A stretch of 64,000 nt of DNA from JAXMCK01 sp046349395 (GTDB lineage Bacteria > Pseudomonadota > Alphaproteobacteria > Geminicoccales > Geminicoccaceae): the NCBI GenBank assembly GCA_046349395.1, contig JAXMCK010000006.1, forward strand, positions 62,001 through 126,000. Reading direction: 5' to 3'. The stretch's first letter is position 1. Every line of letters starts with the position of its first letter. The notes beneath the pieces are model-generated. The model saw only the letters and a list, made by a program, of their open reading frames with translations, did no database searches and had not been told where the DNA came from. Shown piece by piece: positions 1 through 7,045 of this stretch. The translations under genes and the position numbers were made by a program.

Positions 1-138
1 GAGCTGACCTGCGCGCTCAGGGGGACGATGGGCGTGCTGGTGCCGCTGGCGGCCGCCGGCGCCAAGGTGGCGGGCCTGCCCGTGCCGCCGCTGCCGGCCC
101 CTTCGACGGCCTCTGAAGCCCCCTCGAACGGCTGCTGA
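1..138 (+). CDS. C-terminal end of an unidentified phage gene (partial)
   Basis: The first frame is open from the window edge to a TGA at 136-138 and encodes about 45 residues rich in Ala, Pro and Leu, with a hydrophobic stretch followed by a Pro-rich tail. Its orientation matches the prophage genes that follow, so it is probably the last part of a prophage gene that begins outside the window. No family can be named from so short a tail. It could also be chance coding in GC-rich DNA. Confidence 0.4.
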   Translation, partial: ELTCALRGTMGVLVPLAAAGAKVAGLPVPPLPAPSTASEAPSNGC

Positions 139-277
139 GGGTCGACCCCGCCAGAGGCCCGTGGAGGCGCAAATCGCCCTCCGGCCCGGAGCGAAGTAGC
201 GCCGATCCTTTGAAGTCTGTTTTGAAGCATCCTAGCCGCCCTGGCGGGGCTGTTTCGAGCGATGGGAGATGGTCTCG

Positions 278-547
278 ATGAGCCCCAGCGATGCGACATC
301 AAATGAACCACCATTCAAGTTCACGGGTGAAGGGCCGGACGGGAAGCCGAAGTGGATGACGTTTCCATGCCCCGGCGGACGCGGCAGGTGTGGTATCGCC
401 CTGCGGCCGCATCAGAAGAACGGCGTCGGCGCGTCCTGGGAGTGGGACGGCGATCGTGAGCAGCCCACGATCACGCCTTCGATCGACTGCCGGGAGTGTG
501 GCTGGCACGGTTGGATCACCAAAGGTCAGTTGATCCCGCCACCCTGA
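278..547 (+). CDS. small phage protein, DUF6527-like
   Basis: A protein of about 89 residues. It has a short cysteine-containing segment near residue 35 (PCPGGRGRCG), a central W-x-W-D-G motif followed by P-T-I-T-P-S-I, and a terminal C-x-x-C-G-W-H-G. This spacing resembles small phage proteins of the DUF6527 type, whose role is unknown. An ATG at 269 is also in frame, but the GGGAG at about 264-268 touches it; the ATG at 278 lies nine bases beyond GGAG and is preferred. It sits just upstream of the endolysin gene in the late region. Confidence 0.65.
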   Translation: MSPSDATSNEPPFKFTGEGPDGKPKWMTFPCPGGRGRCGIALRPHQKNGVGASWEWDGDREQPTITPSIDCRECGWHGWITKGQLIPPP

Positions 548-601
548 TCCGGCGGGCGTTCACCCCGCCCCGAAATACCGGGACAAGGTAGGGCTGCGGG
601 G

Positions 602-1015
602 ATGGAACGGCCCACCTCCCGCGACACCGACATCCTGGCACGCACTCTCTATGGAGAGGCTCGGGGCGAGCCCTGGGAGGGTATCCAGGCCGTTGCCTGC
701 GTGGTGCGCAACCGGGTCGCCGATCGCCGCTGGCCCGACCGGATCGCCGAGGTCTGCCTGCAGCCGCGGCAGTTCAGCTGCTGGAACCGGAACGACGCCA
801 ACCTGCGGGCGATGCTGCTGGCCGACGAGCAGGACGCGGGCTTCCTCCGCTGCCTGGAAGCGGCGGAGATGGCGATCAACCACTTCGTCGACATCACGCA
901 CGGCGCCACGCACTACTTGAATCCCGACGTCTTCAAGAAGCTGCCGGCCTGGTTCGACGCTCATAAGATCAAGTGCCGCTTCGGCCGGCACGTCTTCCTG
1001 GCGGGCATCGCGTGA
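602..1015 (+). CDS. phage endolysin, SleB/CwlJ-type cell wall hydrolase
   Basis: A 137-residue single-domain protein. The N-terminus has the L-Y-G-E-A-R-G-E block, with the presumed catalytic Glu at residue 19, followed by A-V-x-x-V-x-x-N-R-V and F-S-C-W-N near residue 58. These are the hallmarks of the Hydrolase_2 (SleB/CwlJ) family, which cleaves peptidoglycan and often serves as lysozyme in alphaproteobacterial prophages. No signal peptide is visible, so a holin or another route would be needed for export; none was recognised nearby. The stop overlaps the next start (GTGA). Confidence 0.88.
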   Translation: MERPTSRDTDILARTLYGEARGEPWEGIQAVACVVRNRVADRRWPDRIAEVCLQPRQFSCWNRNDANLRAMLLADEQDAGFLRCLEAAEMAINHFVDITHGATHYLNPDVFKKLPAWFDAHKIKCRFGRHVFLAGIA

Positions 1016-1431
1016 GCTACGCGACGCAGGCCGACATGGAAGCCGCCTTCGGCAAGGGCCAGCTGCGCGAGCTGGCCGACCGCGACGGCGACGGCGTGGC
1101 CGATGCCGCGGTGGTGGCGAAGGCGCTGGCCGACGCCGATGCCTGGATCGATAGCTACCTCGTCGGACGCTACACGCTGCCGCTTGCCGTCACCCCGCCG
1201 CTGCTGAACCGGCTGGCCGGGTTCCTCGGCTTCTACCTGCTGCACCCCGCGGCCGTGCCCGAGGACGTGCGCCAGCGCTACCTGGACGCGCTGGCCCAGC
1301 TTCGTGACCTGGGATGTGGCAAGGCGCAGCTGCCCGACACCGTCGGCACGCCGACGCCGCAGACGGGCGGCCTGCCCAAGGTCGCCGCCGGCGATCCCGT
1401 CTTCTCCTCCGACACCCTGGCCGGGTTCTGA
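1012..1431 (+). CDS. phage gp36-like neck protein (DUF1320)
   Basis: About 139 residues. The N-terminal half reads like the Mu gp36 (DUF1320) family: Y-A-T-x-A-D-M near the start, an acidic D-x-D-x-D loop, A-D-A-x-I-D-S-Y-L and R-Y-x-L-P-L, then a helical segment. Such proteins follow the capsid genes of Mu-like phages and act at the head-neck junction. I chose the GTG at 1012 because it overlaps the endolysin stop by four bases. An upstream ATG at 973 would lie well inside the endolysin gene. Confidence 0.8.
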   Translation: MSYATQADMEAAFGKGQLRELADRDGDGVADAAVVAKALADADAWIDSYLVGRYTLPLAVTPPLLNRLAGFLGFYLLHPAAVPEDVRQRYLDALAQLRDLGCGKAQLPDTVGTPTPQTGGLPKVAAGDPVFSSDTLAGF

Positions 1432-1433
1432 GC

Positions 1434-1934
1434 GTGTCGGGCGTCTCGATCACCATCGACGATGCCGACGTGATGGCGCTGCTGCGCCGTCTGGCCGGGC
1501 TCGCCTCCGGCCCTGCGCTGGGCGAGACGATGGACGAGATCGGCGCCCAGATTCAGGAGAACACGCGCGAGCGGTTCCTGAGCAAGACCGGGCCCGACGG
1601 CGTGCGCTGGAAGCCGTCCTACCGGGCCGTGCTCCAGGGCGGGCAGACGCTCGCCGACGCCGGCAACCTCCGGGACAGCATCACGCGCGTGATAGGCCTC
1701 GGCGGTGCTTCCGTCGAAGTCGGCACCAACCTGAAGTATGCCCGCGTCCACCAGTTCGGCGCCACGATCACGCCGAAGGCCGCCCCCTACCTCGTCTTCA
1801 AGCTCGCCGACGGCAGCTGGGTCCGGACGAAGAAGGTGACGATCCCGGCCCGGCCCTATCTCGGCTTCAACGCCACCGACCGCGCCGACGTGATCGAGAT
1901 CCTCAATGAGCGCATCGCCGAGGTGATCGGATGA
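1434..1934 (+). CDS. phage virion morphogenesis protein, Mu gpG-like
   Basis: About 166 residues. Recognisable blocks are I-G-x-x-I-Q-E-N-T-R-E-R-F, a G-x-W-K-P segment, L-x-x-S-I-T, a V-G-T-N-x-x-Y-A-x-V-H-Q-F-G-A motif near the middle and an I-P-A-R-P-Y-L-G segment near the C-terminus. These mark the phage virion morphogenesis family (Mu gpG; equivalent in place to HK97-type gp10 neck proteins). The GTG start follows the gp36 stop by two bases. Its product is expected at the head-tail joining region. Confidence 0.85.
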   Translation: MSGVSITIDDADVMALLRRLAGLASGPALGETMDEIGAQIQENTRERFLSKTGPDGVRWKPSYRAVLQGGQTLADAGNLRDSITRVIGLGGASVEVGTNLKYARVHQFGATITPKAAPYLVFKLADGSWVRTKKVTIPARPYLGFNATDRADVIEILNERIAEVIG

Positions 1935-2368
1935 TCGCCGGAATCGCCGATCGCCTGCGCGCCGCGGTGCCGGCGCTGGTCACCGTGCGCGGCGTGGTCG
2001 ACCTCGCCTCCATGGTCGACGGCAAGGTCCGGCACGCGCTGCCGGCGGCCTTCGTCCACGTCCAGGCCGACCAGGACCAGGGCACCCTCGACTGGAGCCA
2101 GCAGGTCCAGATCGTGGCCCGCCAGATCGGCGTGCTCGTCGCCGTCGGCGGAGTCGGCGAGGACCGCGGCCAGGACCAGGGCGACACGCTCCAGGCCGTG
2201 CTCGACGCCGGCCGCACGGCCCTCCTCGGCTTCGTCCCCGACGGGGCGCGCGAGGCGCTCACCTTCGCCGGCGGCGATCTCGTCCGCGTCGGCGGCGGCA
2301 CCGTCCTCTGGCTCGACGCGTGGCGCACCTCCTTCCTTCTGACCAGCGAGGCGGCTTCCAATGGCTGA
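1931..2368 (+). CDS. phage tail terminator-like protein, gp37 type
   Basis: A 145-residue protein whose ATG overlaps the previous stop (ATGA). Fold-level hints are an N-terminal helix (I-A-D-R-L-R-A-A-V), alternating strands, and an acidic helix (D-Q-G-D-T-L-Q-A-V-L) in the middle. In both Mu-like and siphovirus gene orders the slot between gpG and the tail tube is held by the gp37/gpU-type terminator that caps the tail tube. Assignment rests more on position and size than on a strong motif. Confidence 0.65.
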   Translation: MIAGIADRLRAAVPALVTVRGVVDLASMVDGKVRHALPAAFVHVQADQDQGTLDWSQQVQIVARQIGVLVAVGGVGEDRGQDQGDTLQAVLDAGRTALLGFVPDGAREALTFAGGDLVRVGGGTVLWLDAWRTSFLLTSEAASNG

Positions 2369-2708
2369 TCTGACCATCGTCACCCCGACGATCGCGGGCG
2401 TGGCGGAATCGATGGTGGCGGCCGCCGTCGGCGGCGACGCCTTCGTCAACGACGGCAACACGCTCCTGCGGGTGAACAACGCGTCGGGCGGCTCGATCAA
2501 CGTGACGATCGCCAGCCAGTACAGCGTGAACCAGACGCTGCCGCCGGGCACCGCGAACGCCAACCAGGTCGTCGCCGTCGGCGCCGGGACGTCGAAGGTC
2601 ATCGGGCCCTTCCCGAAGGGCTCCTGGAACGACGCCAACGGCAAGGTGCAGGTCAGCTACAGCGCCGTCACCTCGGTGACCGTCGGCGCCATCAAGATCA
2701 CGCGCTGA
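2361..2708 (+). CDS. small phage structural protein, decoration-like
   Basis: A 115-residue, Asn/Val/Gly-rich beta protein with no cysteines. It carries F-V-N-D-G-N-T-x-L-x-V-N-N, a Y-S-V-N-Q-T-L-P-P-G segment, I-G-P-F-P-K-G-S-W-N-D and a C-terminal V-S-Y-S-x-V-T-S-V-T-V-G-A. This pattern is common in short beta-sandwich phage structural or decoration proteins. It overlaps the upstream gene by eight bases and lies directly before the tail tube gene, so it is probably a virion component, but whether on head or tail cannot be said. Confidence 0.6.
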   Translation: MADLTIVTPTIAGVAESMVAAAVGGDAFVNDGNTLLRVNNASGGSINVTIASQYSVNQTLPPGTANANQVVAVGAGTSKVIGPFPKGSWNDANGKVQVSYSAVTSVTVGAIKITR

Positions 2709-2718
2709 GGAGGCCCCC

Positions 2719-3117
2719 ATGGCCGTCGTCGTCACCCAAGGCTCCAAGCTCGACGTCAAGATCTCGGGCCTGTGGACCAAGGTCGCCGGCGTGTACGACG
2801 CCGACGGCCCGCAGACCTCCCGCGGCACGATCGACGTGTCGGACTGGGACAGTACCGCCGCCGAGAAGCGCGACGCGCTGAAGGACCACGGCACCTGGTC
2901 GTTCTCGATCAATTGGCAGCCGACGGACCCGGCGCTGATCTACCTGCGCGGCCGCCTCGACGCCGGCACGCCGGACGATTTCCGGGTGACCTTCGCGGAC
3001 AATACCGTCGCCACCTTCCAGGCGACCGTGCGCGGCATGCCGATGAAGGGCCCGAAGAACGACATCTGGCGGGCCACGCTGCAGCTCGAGGTCACCGGCG
3101 ACATCACCTGGTCCTGA
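2719..3117 (+). CDS. major tail tube protein
   Basis: A 132-residue protein preceded by a good ribosome-binding site (GAGGAGG at about 2707-2713). It begins with strands V-T-Q-G-S-K-L-D-V-K-I-S-G and carries a T-I-D-V-S-D-W-D-S-T-A block and a W-S-F-S-I-N-W strand, as in lambda gpV/tail tube-like siphovirus proteins. Its place between the neck genes and the tail chaperone gene is the standard position for the major tail protein. It would polymerise into the tail tube. Confidence 0.75.
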   Translation: MAVVVTQGSKLDVKISGLWTKVAGVYDADGPQTSRGTIDVSDWDSTAAEKRDALKDHGTWSFSINWQPTDPALIYLRGRLDAGTPDDFRVTFADNTVATFQATVRGMPMKGPKNDIWRATLQLEVTGDITWS

Positions 3118-3130
3118 GTGGAGCTGAGCA

Positions 3131-3705
3131 ATGGGGCTGCGCGACCAGATCCTGACCGCCGACGACCTGCCGCGCCAGGCGGTCGAGATGCCGGAGTGGG
3201 GCTGCACCGTCTGGGTGCGTGGCCTCACCGCCGGCGAGCGCGACATCTATGTCGACCGATACGCCAAGCGGGTGAAGGACGGCGACCCGCAGGCGATGGC
3301 GCTGCTGGTGGTGTTGGGCACCGTCGACGAGACGGGTGCCAACGTCTTCACCCTGGACGACGTCGAGGCCGTGGGCCGCAAGGCGTCGACCGCGCTGGAG
3401 AAGGTGGCGCGGCCGATCCGCGACCTGTCCGGCCTCTCGCCGGCCAGCGTCGAGGCCGCGGAAAAAAACTCCGGGCGCGGCCGGACCGCGCGTTCTTCTT
3501 CCGCCTGAGCCTGGAGCTCGGGATGACCGTCGGAGAGTTGTCGCGCCGCATGACCTCGGCCGAGGTCACCGAGTGGATGGCCTACTTCAGGATCATCCGC
3601 GAGCCGCAGGACGACGTGCCCGACGAGGCCCCGGCGAGTGACTGGGGAGCCTCCCTGAAGGGCCGCATGCTCGCCTGGGACGAGGCGAGGAAGAGCGGCC
3701 GATGA
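3131..3705 (+). CDS. tail assembly chaperone G/GT, made by -1 ribosomal frameshift
   Basis: Two products are expected. Normal reading from the ATG at 3131 to the stop at 3508 gives a 125-residue G-like protein. The heptamer A-AAA-AAC at 3463-3469 is in the correct register (GAA AAA AAC) for a -1 slip; after the slip, reading continues in the frame that ends at 3705 and gives about 191 residues. The added T-like part contains L-E-L-G-M-T-V-G-E-L and T-E-W-M-A-Y-F-R, as in tail assembly chaperones with a DUF4035/T segment. Both forms act with the tape measure protein during tail assembly. The overlapping tape measure start at 3702 agrees with the extended form being translated. Confidence 0.88.
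3463..3469 (+). promoter_or_regulatory. -1 ribosomal frameshift slippery heptamer
   Basis: The sequence A AAA AAC lies exactly in the X-XXY-YYZ register relative to the upstream G frame, and the -1 frame is open from here to 3705. A GC-rich stretch follows that could fold and pause the ribosome, though I did not resolve a definite structure. Confidence 0.85.
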
Positions 3706-5807
3706 GCGATTTCTCGGTCGGCATCAAGCTCGCCGCGGACGCCAGCTCGCTCTCCTCCGAGCTGCAGAAGTCCGAGGCCAAGCTGAACGAGTTCCGCGTC
3801 TCGGCGGAGGCGGCCGGGAAGAAGATGGAGGGTGCCTTCGTCGGCGCCGAGCGCGGGCTGGCCCAGGTGGGCTCCGCCGTCGCCGGCCTCTCGCGCAGCG
3901 TGATCGGCATCGGTGCCGCCTTCGCCGGTGCGTTCGTCGGCGGGCTCGCGGTCGGTGCTTTCGTCGACGGGCTGCAGTCGGCGATCGACGCCACGGGCAA
4001 GCTCGTCGACACGGCGGACCAGCTCGGCGTGACCATCGAAGCCCTGCAGGAGCTGCGCTTCGCCGCCTCCCAGTCCGGGGTCGGTGCCGCCGAGCTGGAC
4101 CAGGCGCTGCTCAAGCTGCAGACGCGGATCGGCGAGTTCAACCGCGGCGACCAGACGGCGATCGACGCCTTCACGCGACTCGGCCTCGCCGGCGCCCTGT
4201 CCTCGGGGCAGCTCGGGAATGCCGGCGACACGTTCGAAGCCGTGGCGGCGAAGATCGCCGTCATGTCGAGTCAGGCGGATGCCGCCGCCGCCGCCGCGCA
4301 GATCTTCGGTGACGACTTCGGACCCAAACTCCTGAACCTGTTGCGGCAGGGCAGCGACGGCATCGACGATCTGCGCGACAAGGCGCGGGAGCTGGGCATC
4401 GTCATGAGCGACGAGACCGCCCGGGCCGCCGAGGACGCGGGCGACAAGCTGGAGCAGCTGGGCTTCGTCCTGAAGGCGAAGGTGATGGGCGCCTTCGTCG
4501 AGCTGGCGCCCGAGGTGGGGGCCGTTGCTGACGCGCTGATCGCAGCGTTGCCGGCCGTGCTCGACTGGGTGGCAGCCTGGTCGGAGTGGCTGGGCCTTCT
4601 GGAGCGGGCGCCGGACCGGGCCCTGAAGGTCGTGAACGACCGCATCGCCGAGCTGCATCAGCAGATGAGCGACGGCTCGCTCTCCTTCGCCGAGCGCAAG
4701 AACGCCGAACGCGAGCTTGCCGAGCTGGAGAAAAGGAAGGCCGAGCTGGAGGCCCAGATCCAGAAGCGCGAGCAGGAGAAGAACCGCGTCAGCCCGGGCG
4801 AGCGCGACGGCGGTCCGAAGTCGGGCGAAGTACCGAAGTCGGCGGTGCCGCAGCCCTTCGTGCCGGTGCCGCAGGCGAAGGACGAAGAGGCCGCTGTCAG
4901 GATCTCCGACCGCTGGGCGCAGGCCGCCGAGCGCGAGGCCGAGAAGCAGAAGCGCCTGGCCGAGCAGGCGGAGAACGAGCGCCAGCGGATCGACCAGAAG
5001 CGCCTGGCGGCGGTCGAGAAGCAGCAGCGGGAGGAGATCCAGGCGGCCAGGGAGAGCTTCCGGATCCAGGTCGAGTACGCCGACGCGCTCGCCGACTATC
5101 TGCAGCAGAAGTACGAGGAGGAGCGCCGCGCCCGCGAGGAGGCAATGGCGACCGATCCCTTCGCCGGGCTGCTCGGCGGCCTCGCCGACTATGCGAAGGA
5201 GGCGACCGCCCTCGGCGACCAGATCCGCAACACGGTGGTCGACGCGTTCCAGGGTGCCGAGGACGCGCTCGTCGAGTTCGTGACGACGGGCAAGCTCAGC
5301 GTCGAGGACCTCGCCAAGACGATCGAGGAGGACCTCGCCCGGAGCGCGATCCGGCAGCTGACCGGTCAGCTGTCCAAGTCCCTCTTCAACGCCCTCGGCG
5401 GCCAGTCCTACGAGCCGCAGCCCACCGCCAGTGCCATGGGCAACGTCTTCGTCGACGGGGCGATCCGTCCCTTCGCCGCTGGCGGGGTGGTCGACCGGCC
5501 GACCATGTTCCCCATGGCCACCGGCGGGGCCGGCCTCATGGGCGAGGCCGGGGCCGAGGCGATCATGCCGCTTCGCCGCGACGCGTCGGGCCGGCTGGGC
5601 GTGGCGTCGAGCGGTGGCGGTGGCGACGTCAACGTCACCGTGGTCGACCAGCGCGGTGCCGGCTCGCCACCCGTCGAGGTGTCGCGCAAGGGCAGTGGGC
5701 GCGACCTGCAGATCCTCCTGAAGGGCCAGATGGAGCGGGCCGTGGGGTCGGGCGATCTCGACCGCGTCATGGCCACCCGCTTCGGCCTGCGGCCGAACGG
5801 ACGCTGA
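3702..5807 (+). CDS. tail length tape measure protein
   Basis: A 701-residue protein starting within the stop of the chaperone gene (ATGA). The N-terminal 60 residues are helical with the usual start F-S-V-G-I-K-L-A-A-D. A Gly/Ala-rich hydrophobic segment follows at about 60-95. Long charged, Glu/Arg/Gln-rich coiled-coil sequence runs from about residue 305 to 485. The C-terminal third ends in a Gly-rich tail with G-G-V-V-D-R-P-T and G-E-A-G-A-E-A-I-M-P-L, a signature of lambda-like tape measures. It sets tail length and reaches into the host envelope during DNA entry. The length suggests a tail of roughly 100 nm, an inference from the usual residue-to-length rule. Confidence 0.92.
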   Translation: MSDFSVGIKLAADASSLSSELQKSEAKLNEFRVSAEAAGKKMEGAFVGAERGLAQVGSAVAGLSRSVIGIGAAFAGAFVGGLAVGAFVDGLQSAIDATGKLVDTADQLGVTIEALQELRFAASQSGVGAAELDQALLKLQTRIGEFNRGDQTAIDAFTRLGLAGALSSGQLGNAGDTFEAVAAKIAVMSSQADAAAAAAQIFGDDFGPKLLNLLRQGSDGIDDLRDKARELGIVMSDETARAAEDAGDKLEQLGFVLKAKVMGAFVELAPEVGAVADALIAALPAVLDWVAAWSEWLGLLERAPDRALKVVNDRIAELHQQMSDGSLSFAERKNAERELAELEKRKAELEAQIQKREQEKNRVSPGERDGGPKSGEVPKSAVPQPFVPVPQAKDEEAAVRISDRWAQAAEREAEKQKRLAEQAENERQRIDQKRLAAVEKQQREEIQAARESFRIQVEYADALADYLQQKYEEERRAREEAMATDPFAGLLGGLADYAKEATALGDQIRNTVVDAFQGAEDALVEFVTTGKLSVEDLAKTIEEDLARSAIRQLTGQLSKSLFNALGGQSYEPQPTASAMGNVFVDGAIRPFAAGGVVDRPTMFPMATGGAGLMGEAGAEAIMPLRRDASGRLGVASSGGGGDVNVTVVDQRGAGSPPVEVSRKGSGRDLQILLKGQMERAVGSGDLDRVMATRFGLRPNGR

Positions 5808-6160
5808 TGGCGAGCTGGCCCGCCACGCTCCCCGCGTTGCCGCGGCTGGCCGGCTGGTCCGAGTCCGAGCCCGACGTCCTGCTGCGGACGGAGATGGAGG
5901 TGGGGCCCGCCAAGTCGCGCCGCCGCTCCACCGCCGGGGTGCGGCCGCAGGCGGCGACCCTCGTCCTCACGATCGAGCAGCGCGACACCTTCATCGCGTG
6001 GTTCGAGGGCACCATCGCCAGCGGGGCCGTCTCCTTCGCCTGGGTCCACCCGGTCACGAAGCGGCCGGCGGCCCTGCGGATCACCGCCCCGCCGAAGTGG
6101 GACGCGCTGGGCACGCCCGAGCAGATCCAGCTGACCCTGCAGCTCGAGGTCCTGCCCTGA
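5807..6160 (+). CDS. minor tail protein, gpM-like
   Basis: A 117-residue protein whose ATG overlaps the tape measure stop. It opens with W-P-A-T-L-P and contains R-R-S-T-A-G-V-R-P and W-F-E-G-T-I-A-S-G-A-V-S-F-A-W, typical of small distal-tail proteins placed right after the tape measure gene. Lambda has gpM (109 residues) in the same slot, at the tail tip. The call rests on size, position and these weak motifs. Confidence 0.65.
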   Translation: MASWPATLPALPRLAGWSESEPDVLLRTEMEVGPAKSRRRSTAGVRPQAATLVLTIEQRDTFIAWFEGTIASGAVSFAWVHPVTKRPAALRITAPPKWDALGTPEQIQLTLQLEVLP

Positions 6161-6642
6161 TGGCCCGCTCGCTCTCCTCGGTGATGGCGCGGGCACTGGC
6201 CGGGCAGGAGACGGCGGAGATCCCGCTGGTGCTCCTGACCATCGAGCACCCGGAGCTGACCCCGGCACTCCGCCTGGTGCGGAACACGGTCGACATCGTC
6301 AGCCGCGGGGAGAGCTTCACCGCCTTCGCCTGCGACGTGACCCTGCCCGACGATGTCGAGGGGGTGTCGCCCCGCGCTTCGCTGCTGCTCGACAACACCT
6401 CGCTGGAGCTGGTCGAGATGATCCGCTCCCTGCGGCAGACGCCGGAGGTGACGATCGAGCTGGTGCTGGCGTCGAGCCCGGACACGGTCGAGGTCGCGTG
6501 GCGCGCCTTCGTCGTCGAGGAGGCCCGCTGGGACGCCCGCACGATCGAGCTGCCGCTGCAGCTGGTCGAGACGCAGCTGGAGCAGATCCCCGCCCACCAG
6601 TTCACGCCGGGGAACTTCCCATCGGCGTTCAAGGGGCTCTGA
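6160..6642 (+). CDS. phage tail protein, DUF1833, gpL position
   Basis: A 160-residue protein whose ATG overlaps the upstream stop (ATGA). It matches the DUF1833 pattern: an early L-L-T-I-E-H-P-E-L block, V-R-N-T-x-D-I-x-S-R-G-E-S-F-T-A-F, L-P-D-D-V-E-G-V, then a C-terminal L-E-Q-I-P-A-x-x-F-T-P-G-N-F-P. DUF1833 proteins lie between the gpM-like and NlpC genes in many proteobacterial siphophages and probably form part of the tail tip, in the place of lambda gpL. No iron-sulphur cysteine set like that of gpL is present. Confidence 0.8.
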   Translation: MARSLSSVMARALAGQETAEIPLVLLTIEHPELTPALRLVRNTVDIVSRGESFTAFACDVTLPDDVEGVSPRASLLLDNTSLELVEMIRSLRQTPEVTIELVLASSPDTVEVAWRAFVVEEARWDARTIELPLQLVETQLEQIPAHQFTPGNFPSAFKGL

Positions 6643-6643
6643 A

Positions 6644-7045
6644 GTGGACTTCAGGCCCGTCGACTATATCGGCATTCCCTTCAGGGAGAGGGGGCGCGAC
6701 CCGGCCGCCGGCCTCGACTGCTGGGGCCTGGTCCGCCTCGTCCTGAAGGACTGCCTCGGCGTCGAGCTGCCGAGCTTCGACACCGTCCACTCCTTCCAGA
6801 CGGAAACGATCCGCGACACGGCGGCCGCCGAGGCCCGCTCGGGGCGCTGGGTGCCGGTGGCGAAGGAGGAGATGCAGGCGCTCGACGTGGCGCTGTTCGA
6901 CGGCGGCGCCCATTGCGGCGTGATCTGCAACCCGTTCGGCCCGGCCTTCCTGCACACCCAGCCGGGCAAGTCCTCCTGCATCGAGCGCCTCGCCGGCACG
7001 CTCTGGGCGCGGCGCCTCCTCGGGATCCACCGCCTTGTCTGGTGA
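6644..7045 (+). CDS. NlpC/P60 cysteine peptidase, tail tip (gpK-like)
   Basis: A 133-residue protein with a GTG start one base after the DUF1833 stop. The catalytic Cys is at residue 26 in G-L-D-C-W-G-L-V and the His at residue 90 in G-A-H-C-G-V, the standard NlpC/P60 layout. Lambda gpK also has an N-terminal JAMM domain; that domain is missing here, so this is the short form common in alphaproteobacterial phages and gene transfer agents. It probably cuts peptidoglycan cross-links as the tail enters the cell. It overlaps the next gene by 11 bases. Confidence 0.87.
   Translation: MDFRPVDYIGIPFRERGRDPAAGLDCWGLVRLVLKDCLGVELPSFDTVHSFQTETIRDTAAAEARSGRWVPVAKEEMQALDVALFDGGAHCGVICNPFGPAFLHTQPGKSSCIERLAGTLWARRLLGIHRLVW

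Noticed and set aside
551..569. GGCGGG/CCCGCC inverted repeat between the first small phage gene and the endolysin gene
   Set aside because: A six-base GC stem without T tract inside a co-directional phage cluster is weak evidence for a terminator in DNA of this composition.
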